64,000 nucleotides of DNA from Siphonodentalium dalli (Eukaryota > Mollusca > Scaphopoda > Gadilida > Siphonodentaliidae). The notes beneath the pieces are model-generated. The model did not search any database. It had not been told where the DNA came from and worked only from the letters and a program-made list of their open reading frames with translations. The DNA lies in assembly GCA_032622095.1 (NCBI GenBank), contig CP136066.1, positions 104,243,319 through 104,307,318 of the forward strand, in the 5' to 3' direction. Positions 55,491-64,000 of the stretch are shown piece by piece (the first letter of the stretch is position 1; each line of letters starts with the position of its first letter). The position numbers were made by a program, and so were the translations under genes.

Positions 55491-55659
55491 GCCATCTCCA
55501 TTTAATAAATGTAGTATATTACTTTTATAAATATTGTATTTGTATTCAAAGATATCAACTGGAAAAAGTAGTTGTATTTGTATATAAATAATTATAAAAT
55601 TTAAAAGTATTTTGGCGAGATTCTGGTAGCCCATTTATTGTATACACTCTAATATTCAT

Positions 55660-55857
55660 AAAATATAAACAATAAAAAGATCCGTTCCTTTTGTCAGCGT
55701 ATTTAGCCACTTGTGTGCCTGTGGTTGGTGTAATCTGCTGCAACGCTGCAATATATTGTGGGGGAATCATGTTATCCTGTGGTTGTTGGTTAGGCAATGG
55801 GATTAGCGGTTTTGATGTCTTGTGAAGGGTCGATGGTGCTTTTGGAATATTTGATCT
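55660..55857 (-). CDS. Possible host exon, unassigned
   Basis: On the minus strand an acceptor GGGTTTATTTTCAG is followed by an open frame reading SNIPKAPSTLHKTSKPLIPL, then NQQPQDNMIPPQYIAALQQI and TGTQVAKYADKRN. The Pro/Gln-rich, low-complexity composition is protein-like and the frame stays open about 100 codons. No donor was identified, and an AATAAA near 55664 could make it a 3' exon. The 7-bp-TSD foldback element begins only 11 bp beyond the splice site. No family is recognised. Confidence 0.3.
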
Positions 55858-55867
55858 GAAAATAAAC

Positions 55868-56215
55868 CCTACATATCCTCGCGCAAATACGCACAATCGA
55901 CCTATAATGTGAAATAAGTACATAATGTGATTATATTATTTCGAAATAAGCAGATAACTGACGCATACCCGTTATTTCGTTTGTGAAAGAAAGTGTTAAA
56001 GAGCGTACAACTGCAAAGTCGTGAGTTAGCTTCTGTGTGTCATTGTCCACGCATAATATGCTTAGAATCGCCTCATTATGAGTCGATAGTGTGAATAAAA
56101 CGCTCTGATTTTCAGCAGATTATCAACTCAAAATGTGGCTATTCTAAGCACATTATCTACCTAAATCAAGTTATGTTATAAGGAGATAATGTGCGGGTTT
56201 TTAGAGGACATGCTG
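55868..56215. repeat. 7-bp-TSD foldback element, copy 2
   Basis: 348 bp, with AATAAAC at both edges (55861-55867 and 56216-56222). The left end contains ACATATCCTCGCGCAAATAC and the right end GAGGACATGCTG. The interior has the AGATAATG, GCCTCATTATGAGTCGA and TTAAAGAGCGTAC landmarks. Confidence 0.85.
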
Positions 56216-56222
56216 AATAAAC

Positions 56223-56958
56223 TGTTCACTTCTCCGCTATGTGAAACTTACATACACACACGGTAAACGTTAACGTCGTGCATCTCAACACGCCAATAAT
56301 TGTGTTGTCGAACTGACACGGACGACCGATCGTTCAACCAAGCGATATCAGAATACACAGCGCATGGTTTGTCGATACAAATAATGGAACAACTTTTACT
56401 TGTGTAAATATCACATACATCCAGGTGTAAAAATACACCGGCTATCGGTATATGGTCGCTTGTAGGTTAATAAAATACTTTAGACACTTAATTCCCTCAT
56501 CTCTGTTTAACAGTAGCTCTTGTCGAGATGTCGTGAAACCAAGATTGCGATATTAATTTCTGCCACATAAGACATTTGGGTCCAGGAAAACCTCACCAAG
56601 GAACGCGTGAATCTAGCATGGATAAGAATTCCAGGTCTCGTATTCACCAACTGGGTTCATTTTAAACTGGGTATAGCTTATTTGGTATAGTGTCTGAAAG
56701 CACAAGTTACCTCTTCTATACCAAGCGTTTACGACAAACATGGTCGTCGAAATTATTGACGCAATCAATCAGATTTGCCATTCGTCAACAGACTCCGCCT
56801 CACCGCGACTAAATCATGAACGTTAACCGGATACAATCCACATATTTCTCACACATAGCGGTATAGAGACTCAAACTGAATATTTCTGCGGAATGAGTTC
56901 TTGAAGATATACTTGGGACCATCAAGGACGAAGGCAACGTCTCAGTTGGATTATATGA
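56223..56958. other. No recognisable gene
   Basis: No motif-bearing frame. Confidence 0.35.
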
Positions 56959-56965
56959 GATTGGT

Positions 56966-57348
56966 CAACATATCCTCGCGCAAATACGCACATAATCGAC
57001 ATATAAAGTGAAATAGGTAGATGTGATTATCTGATTCCGTAATAAGCAGATAATGGAGTCACATCCGTTATTTCGTTTTATGGTATGGGCCACAGCGAAA
57101 ACACATTTTAAAGAGCGTACACATGAAAAGTCGTCAGTGGGCTGATTTGTGTCGTGAGTGGGCTTATTTGTGTCATTATCCGCACTAATCTTCTTACAAT
57201 CGTATCATTGTGAGTCGATAATGTGACTAAAACGCTCTCATTTTCAGCACATTATAGACACAAATGAGGCGATTCTGAACAGATTATCTACTTAAAACTA
57301 AGTTCTATTATAAGCAGATAATGTGCGGATTTTCGGGAGAACAGGCTG
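56966..57348. repeat. 7-bp-TSD foldback element, copy 3 (most intact ends)
   Basis: 383 bp, with GATTGGT at 56959-56965 and 57349-57355. Left CAACATATCCTCGCGCAAAT; right TTTTCGGGAGAACAGGCTG. A GTCGTCAGTGGGCTGATTTGTGT block is locally duplicated, which explains the extra length. Confidence 0.9.
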
Positions 57349-57355
57349 GATTGGT

Positions 57356-58180
57356 CCAATCCTTTAGACGAGTAAAGGGGAGGGTTGTAGACGATTCCAA
57401 TGGTTGTCAATAATTTAATTGAACCATACATTTAATGGTATGAGTACGTTTTTATGAAACCGGCGATCAACAATGGTAAACAATCTATGATCACCTTCAA
57501 AGCCCTTGATTGGATACTCATTTACCGCGGCAATGTCTGTCCGATCGACTGTCACAGATAGCTTTGCGTTGATCCTCGCCCGTTATAATCCACATGGACT
57601 ATATATAAACACAGTTGGTGAACACCTGCCATGTGGTCAAAACAACAGCTTGGTGGATTAGATCTGGGACACGTCTCTTGTCATGATTTGTTATGCACGA
57701 CCTTTCGGGAAAAGGACACTAACAGTCATACTCCAGTATAGGTCAACCATGGTTCGTTGTGTTCAAGCATGTCTACATCGCTTTCGCGAGGCTTATTCTC
57801 CCTTCTGTGAGACGTATGTCTAGTGCGAGTATTGCGTGTTTCTGTACCAGATGCGTGTCGTAGGCTCTGGCGTTCATGACGAAATCGTTAGCGTTAGACG
57901 TAGCCGTGATTAGCCAGTTGATATCAATCTTGAACTATCTATCACCGCAAATAGAAGTAAGATTAATGGAATTTCTGTGTTATCTAATTGCGGGACGTAT
58001 CATTTTCATTAAGCAACATTTACGATTCTCGGATCGCGTTGTGTCTGACTTCCGGTGGCCTTGTTTACTTAACTTCGTTCATGAACACCAGGAAAAGCTG
58101 CTTGGGTTGATAATAAACATAATTGTAATCGAGCGGCATTGAAAGGAAGTAAATAAGACATGCAACGCCCCCAAACGTAT
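57356..58180. other. No assigned gene
   Basis: An 88-codon plus frame at 57876-58142 has ordinary protein-like composition, but no family or splice evidence. Confidence 0.35.
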
Positions 58181-58706
58181 TTAAAGGTACGGGCGGCGTT
58201 CGTTGCAGAAATATTCATATTTGTTCAAATCGCCATCAACAGAAGAAATATTAAAATATATATAGTATTGTTCATATGCCAAACATAATCAGCGCGCAAA
58301 TAGTATATTGTCGTCAAGACGTACGATGGTGTACGTAAACAAGAGCCTGCTCGTGTTACAGATGTTTTGCTTCTGTTTACATTACACAGCTCAATTATAT
58401 TGGTTAATCACACACAAATGATATAAACGCTCTTTATTATTTCCATATCAGGAAAACAGTAACAAATAACGCTCTTTATGTTTACAATATCCGGATCTAA
58501 ACAAAAGCCAGGTTCTGTAACGTTTTTTGCTTTTGTTTACATAACAAAGGAAAACATTTGACAATAACATACTGTTTATGCCATATTTCTGATTGGTATA
58601 AGAACAAGGTCTGTCTAAATTTTACTATTCTTTCTGTTTATGGCGGTTTTTGACGGAGGAGAATATGTTAACAGCATACCCACCACCAACACCGCCCGTA
58701 TCTTTA
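58181..58706. repeat. Foldback element TTAAAGGTACGGGAGGC, copy 2 (inverted)
   Basis: TTAAAGGTACGGGCGGCGTT at the left and ACACCGCCCGTATCTTTA at the right. Its interior is in reverse orientation relative to 24685-25187 and shares CGGTTTTTGACGG, ATTTTACTATTCTTTCTGTT, GACAATAACATACTGTTTAT and the paired AACGCTCTTTAT words at 58426 and 58468. Confidence 0.85.
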
Positions 58707-59770
58707 TTGCCTTCGCTGTTGGTAAATGGGCAAAAAATATTATAGTGTGTAAAAACATCACCACCAAGAAGAACATGGAGCAATATATAAAAGTTGTTCT
58801 TATATAAATTATTGATAGCTATCCAATAACTAAAGTTCGTGTGTTGAAACTGTTACTGTGCGTTTTCAACAAACATCGCTAATTGCGTATTAAGTTGAAA
58901 TAGTTTAGTCTAAAAATAATTTTCAAAATATTGTGCAATGCATGCCCTGACATTTTCCAATGTTTGCCACCGAATTTTGACTAAACTTATTGGACTTGGG
59001 CATAATGCCAATGTGAGAGCAATGTTTACATAATTGTCGAGTTATTAATAACGAAAATAAGAACAAATCTATCTACTTTTACTTGTTGACGATAGTTCAG
59101 TGTTTTGCACACTTTTATAAAATATATTTTCGAATGCATTGCGCCCCTTTATACGAATTCCGTGGGAGTAATATCGGCATATACACATCCGTTTCATCGA
59201 TACAGTAATTCGCTCCTTACCACGTAAGTCGATTTGAGGTGAAACCCCTGATGATACAGCGATTACTGCTGTGTTGGTTAAGTAGGGTGTCTCACGCACA
59301 GTAGTTAAACAGTTATAAATTTCATGCTTGAGTAAATAGCAGTTCGAAAATCAGACGTGAAATTAGATTGAACTTGTTCAGCCTGTACTATCACAGAAGA
59401 TGCATGGCGTTGTTGATACAAGGTCAGGTGAATGCTTAACGTGTTCAGTCTTCTATAGCTATACTTTATATGATGGCACGGGGGCGACTTCTTCGTTGAA
59501 ACAGAAAAAACATGCCTTCGCAACAACCACAAACCAGCTACTCGTGGAACAAACAGAGGCTAATTCGTTGAATTGTGTATCTGCAGATAGTGGAGTCGCT
59601 CCAATTATTGGCTCTGGCTAAATTTGACACTTTAATTAGAGACTATTCCTGTTTTTGTGGACACATTTGTCGGCGCATGGCGTATGATTTGACAAGATAG
59701 TATACGTGAACATATGATTTGGCAGATTGACAGGTTCCCAACCTGGTCCGTCCGTTTGCTAGCGGCAGGA
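58707..59770. other. No recognisable gene
   Basis: Short frames only; the 73-76-codon frames at 59.07-59.62 kb show no motifs. Confidence 0.4.
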
Positions 59771-59779
59771 GATGTCCCA

Positions 59780-60065
59780 ACGGTCTGTTGAGTGGATTTC
59801 AGGAAGCGACAAGTTCCTTTCATGACTGGTGGTAGAGAATTCTGTAAAATTGTTCTCAGTTTCAATAACGAATAACGTGATGTATTAATAATCGGAAATA
59901 GAGCCTCGCGTTCTGTTTCAAATGTATTACATTCTATGAGGCAATGCAGTTCATAGCCCAACTTGCATTGATTACAAAGGGTCTTTCTTCTTCATGCCAA
60001 GGTCCGCTCTCAATCGGAATGGTTCTGAATCGACCTATATGTAGTAAGAAGACAAACGTTTGATT
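59780..60065 (-). pseudogene. LINE C-terminal relic with zinc-knuckle block
   Basis: Read on the minus strand, TFVFLLHIGRFRTIPIESGP then WHEEERPF is followed, after a one-base shift, by CNQCKLGYELHCLIEC. This is the GRF/GRY...R.C..C...(G/D)E.H.L..C block found at the C terminus of many LINE polyproteins. It continues as NTFETEREALFPIINT to about KGTCRFLKST. The upstream end stops at about 60065, where the unrelated plus-strand LINE begins, so the two fragments meet head to head. Confidence 0.72.
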
Positions 60066-60072
60066 TTAGACG

Positions 60073-61846
60073 ATGAATACTTATTATAAAAGACTTTACT
60101 TGCTCGTATCGAAAGGAATTGCCCACTTATCAACGCATCCATTGCAACACGGGTTTCAGAAACATATCAGTTGTCTCATGTCTTCCTATGTAATACAGGA
60201 GAGCATCTCTTATGCTGATGAACAAAATTCACGCATGTTCGCCTGTTTTTTAGATGTACACAAAGCATTCGACACTGTATGGACGAACGGACTACTTATG
60301 AAACTAATTTTGCGTGGTTTCACTGGCAATATACTTAAATTATGTAACGAATTTTTGACCGGCGTAACTTGCACAGTGCGTCATGGTAATCTATCGTCCA
60401 GAATAATATATATAAAACAAGGCGCAAGACAAGGAGGTACCCTTTCGCCGATTTTATATGCAATATTCATTGATGATTTGCTTCACGAACTTGAGCTGTC
60501 AGGCTTTGGCCTCATGCTACACGAAATAAATTGCTCGTCACCGACCCAAGCCGATGATATGACCTTACTTTCTCTATCATCTTATGGTCTTCAAAAGCTA
60601 TGTGATATATGTAGCTCATATAGTAGGAAATGGCGGTTTATTTACAATCAACAGAAATGTAAAGTTATCGTATTCGATGGAAAACCACTCAATCCAGCTA
60701 ATTCGCGATCTTGGTTAATTAACAATGTTCCTATTCTAGAAACAGACGTGATCGTCCATCTTGGAATACCTTTGGAGAAAACTAACCGTCAAAACACACT
60801 CACAGATTCCATGTGCTCAAAACTTCGTTCAACATTCCTAATGCTCAGTAATGCTGGACTATATGCGGGTGGAATCACACCCATTAGCTCCTTGATGATT
60901 TACAAGTCAATTGTACTTTCATGTGGCCTCTATGGGTCGGAGTTTTTGTACAACACGTCAGTTTGTAATGCAACCAAGCTGGAAAGAATCCATCGCTTCT
61001 GTTTAAAACGTATCCAAGGCCTATCGCCGATATGCAGAATAAATATTGTCCTTGGTCTGTTGGGAACTTCGTCTTTGGAGTCAATCATTGAAGCCAGGAT
61101 GCTTTCTCTGTTCGGTGGCTTGTGTCGTGTTCCTACGGGAAAGGCATGCAAAAACGTCTTTCTCAGGCGCCTTTATGAGTGCATCTACACACCACCACAT
61201 GACAAAAATTCGTCAGTGTTATGTAATATTATTTCGATCATTGAAAAGCACGACATGACGGATGCCCTAACTGCATATGTCCAATTTGGCACATTCATTT
61301 CGAAATTATCATGGAAAAGACGAATAAGATGTACTATACATAATGCAGACGAATTCGCTTGGAAATCAAGAATAAGTACTGACCCATCATTCAATCGATT
61401 TGTAAAATTACATGACACGCTGCAAGTCTCACCTATTTGGTACCTTTGTAGAAAATTCCCAAACAACATGCGATCATACCACACACTAGCAAGTGTTATT
61501 GAAGCAACCACTTCCTCAGATGCTGGATTCTGCACTGTCTGTGAACTTTCATACACCGATATCGTAGAACATATACTCATCGATTGCTAGTATCTTGTAA
61601 ATATAATGAAACGACATGTTCTATGGTATCATTAACCAGTTTGGGGTACACCCATTCATTCTTGTTGATCGGCTATCTTCCACCAATATGGCCTTACTTC
61701 ATTTATCACTCATCAATGATGAACTTAAGTCTGTGCTGATTGATATTGACTCCTTCCTGAACTTCATGATATCGGCTACATCTCGATTGTGTCATGCATA
61801 CTTTCTTATGAAAAAGCGTGGTGTTGATGTTACGGATCAGTTGTGA
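60073..61846 (+). pseudogene. LINE reverse transcriptase, 5'-truncated and interrupted
   Basis: A long frame (505 codons, 60073-61590) carries reverse transcriptase from the HPLQHGFQK block onward. Motif A is FLDVHKAFDTVW with Asp 61, motif B QGARQGGTLSPIL at 116-128, and motif C QADDMTLL with Asp 161/162. The thumb has VHLGIPL and a SCGLYGSEFL block. The C terminus has a CTVC...H...C zinc-knuckle (Cys 487, 490, His 500, Cys 505), after which a TAG stops the frame. Homologous-looking coding resumes one frame over, 61616-61846 (INQFGVHPFILVDRL...), ending at a natural-looking stop. One stop and one frameshift therefore inactivate it. Endonuclease and N-terminal regions are absent, as in a typical 5' truncation. 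The first ATG is not a true start. Copying the mRNA at a nicked target is the known role of the family. Confidence 0.88.
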
Positions 61847-62325
61847 TTCGTCTGCGTCTGACATGCTTATCTTTTAAACCAGTGGCACGGGCATATCGCA
61901 ACTGCTTCGATTTCGATGGAGTCGCGCTTGGGCAGGATCTATCTCGATTTCTTGGATAGACTCTCATGCAATAACTGACAATATATATGTTTACACATTG
62001 ATTTTTTCTACAGATACATGCCACATGAGTTCACTTGGAGTCAACTTATTGTATTATAAATGTCTTATTTTCAGGTAGCGTGTACCACACATTGTGGTTC
62101 CATTGTATATAATTATAATGTAATATTCATGTTTGTCATTTATGTCAATCTTCATTTATGGATACAAATTCATGTGCTTTGTCAGGGTTCCATTTATCAT
62201 TTATTGATGGCATTTTCATCAAATGTTAAGAGCGGTGTATGCTTATCATATGGAGTTTCTCTCGTAGTCAGTTTCAACGACAAGCGGTGATGGGCTGAAT
62301 GAAACTGAACTGAAACTAAACACTT
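61847..62325 (+). repeat. LINE 3' untranslated region and tail
   Basis: After the coding relic the sequence is AT-rich and ends in GAATGAAACTGAACTGAAAC at about 62300-62319, a short TGAAAC-type repeat of the sort that ends several LINE groups. The boundary is inferred. Confidence 0.45.
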
Positions 62326-62529
62326 CAAAATCGGTTACAAGACCGAGCGTTTTTAAATTATAAAGAGCATAGACCACGACTAATGCATTCTTTCATTATA
62401 TTTGCAGAAATCTAAGAGTTTCTTTCAATAAACGTTTTTCATCATATCCATGCTACTCCGCTCTGCGGCATGTCCATATTCAACAAGTTCTTAAAAATTA
62501 TTGTCATTAAACGGACATGGCCCATTCGA

Positions 62530-62840
62530 AACTCCAATTTGTTTACTTACTAATTTGTAGCGACGGGTACGATAGGTCGATAATTACACGAAATATTGAT
62601 ATACTGGCTTCATATGCTCTGAAAATCACTTTCCATAAAAAATCACATGGCTGTTTTGTGTTTGGGACCCAAAGACCGTATTGACAGTGGTATTTTTCGT
62701 TACTTCAATGCGTCTTTTTTTGTTACATAATGCTTGTAGAAAGGTAGTTCAGATATGTATCGACCTATTTTGATGCTGAGAAAAATTCAAAAGCGAATAA
62801 TATTATGTGTATTTTGGAGCGCAAACCGCCATGTGGCTTT
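62530..62840 (-). repeat. Dispersed repeat R3, copy 2 (inverted)
   Basis: Partner of 55110-55490: GTACGATAGGTCG, GTTTGGGACCCAAA, CGTTACTTCAATGCGTC, TATTTTGGAGCGCAAACCGC. The segment holding the paired AAAGAGCGTT words is degenerate here. Confidence 0.75.
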
Positions 62841-63266
62841 CATCGATTTTTAAAGAATCCATATCAGTTGCATTGAACTCGCCTGTTAATATAACATTTC
62901 GCTAAACATTCTTGCTAATTCAAGATATTCGCATTGAAGCTGCCGATAAGGATCATTTACAGAATTCTGGAACTGTGTGGTGGGATATATAGGCAATGCC
63001 AAATATCAAATCCTCATTCATTTTAGTTAACTGGCGGTTTATCTTTACCCACGTCACGTATTTGCAATCGGTTTTAATAATTTCCACAAACTCGCTTCTG
63101 AATTGTCAGTAACCAACAAAAATGCCACCGGATTTTCTGTTTTAACAATTATATTCAAAGTGTCACAATCATCTGTCTTTGATTCAGAAAAACACAATAT
63201 GTCAAATTCATTACACAACTCATGCAATTCTGCACACCTGAGAAGTGAAACAAGGCCGCCCATATG
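62841..63266. other. No recognisable gene
   Basis: Short minus frames without convincing motifs. Confidence 0.35.
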
Positions 63267-63349
63267 TAGAGTAATGCCCTAAATAATCCTGAAAAAATAC
63301 CCGCAATTATGCTGTGGTTAAGGAGTCGATTATTTAGGGCATTACTGTA
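63267..63349. repeat. Miniature complete copy of the CAGTAATGCCC family
   Basis: TAGAGTAATGCCCTAAATAA and TTATTTAGGGCATTACTGTA are inverted repeats (TA-flanked) enclosing the AATCCTGAAAAAATACCCGC core. At 83 bp it lacks the internal hairpin of 23417-23604. Confidence 0.85.
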
Positions 63350-64000
63350 GTTTGGTATGATGTGTCTGCGCTTATCAGGAATCGCCTCACATATATTGCA
63401 GTATAATATGCTATACACCTTATCATATGAGCCACCAAGGGCCCCTCAATCGTCGTGTTCCTGTATCGACAGATGCATATAGTCTGATAGATAGCTGCAT
63501 GTACACGGTGGATATCGACAGATGGCAACTAATGCAGCCAACATAAAAGGATAAATGTCAATTCAACGAGCGTTTCTGCATCTCTGATGTGCATAATTGC
63601 ATACATTCTTGGCATTTTTCTGCGTGTGTAACAGAATTGGAAGCTACGATGATCATAATGACTTGCCCTATGGAATTTCATGGCATTTAGATTTCTGCCT
63701 ATACGTTAGTGTTCGTGATAGAATCGGTGACATGTTCATATAATCATTGCATACTATAAGCAATTAAACCACTCAGTGCATCGCGAACCTTGCAACCTTG
63801 CACAGCGTTTCCTTAGCCATCTGTGAGATATGACACGTGCCTGCCATATTATAGTCAGTATTAAACAAGACAACATTGGACGCGATCTCCGGCCTCACCT
63901 TATTATTGGTCCGTTGCTGCTTGGCGGGCGATGGTATAGTTGTTCCCATCTAAACATGTTAAATATTACAATTAGTACATATTTTGTTTATGTTGTTGTT
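63350..64000. other. No recognisable gene
   Basis: AT-rich end of the window with short open frames only. Confidence 0.4.

Overview
The window reads as a gene-poor, AT-rich, repeat-laden piece of an animal nuclear genome. Host-type features are a split globin exon, GT-AG introns and TATA/AATAAA signals. There is no dense bacterial-style coding. The many foldback elements, the CCGTCC-run repeats with an 'ACCCCCGCAACGAAGTTG'-type hairpin, the abundant TACATGTA words and the poly-C/poly-G tracts fit a marine invertebrate, plausibly a lophotrochozoan such as a mollusc or brachiopod. That placement is an inference and could be wrong.

Layout. 0-7 kb: dispersed repeats, a LINE reverse-transcriptase relic (3.2-4.1 kb) and a pair of palindromes (6.1-6.2 kb). 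7181-7409 (minus): the best host-gene call, one internal globin exon with intact splice sites and the two canonical globin intron positions. 7.9-12.35 kb: a 5'-truncated Ty3/Gypsy retrotransposon keeping the end of reverse transcriptase, RNase H, integrase, an extra open frame (ORF3), a polypurine tract and the 3' LTR. ORF3 has two N-terminal C2H2 zinc fingers, a ladder of QT motifs and a C-terminal PLDLC motif. 12.6-25.85 kb: non-coding repeats bounded by inverted 'AAGAAA'-rich arms that start TACACTGCCAAAAATA, with a 384-bp satellite inside. 25.9-40.2 kb: a LINE relic, a 7-bp-TSD foldback element, the repeat pair at 31.3/39.5 kb, a decayed MULE-like transposase (36.9-38.0 kb) and a small TATA-driven signal-peptide ORF (38.6 kb). 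41.4-51.75 kb: a composite array of ACTAGC-starting units with nested 122-bp and 290-bp tandem repeats. 52-64 kb: foldback elements, a possible exon (55.6-55.86 kb), and two unrelated LINE fragments meeting head to head near 60.07 kb.

The coding relics do not form a pathway. Most belong to independent mobile elements: Gypsy, four LINE fragments, a MULE-like transposon and several non-autonomous inverted-repeat families. The most novel item is the Gypsy ORF3, whose architecture resembles the host factor ASCIZ/ATMIN. Three repeat loci also share a paired 'ATAAAGAGCGTT' word at a fixed spacing of 41-42 bp. Positions of decayed fragments were read by eye and may be off by a few codons.
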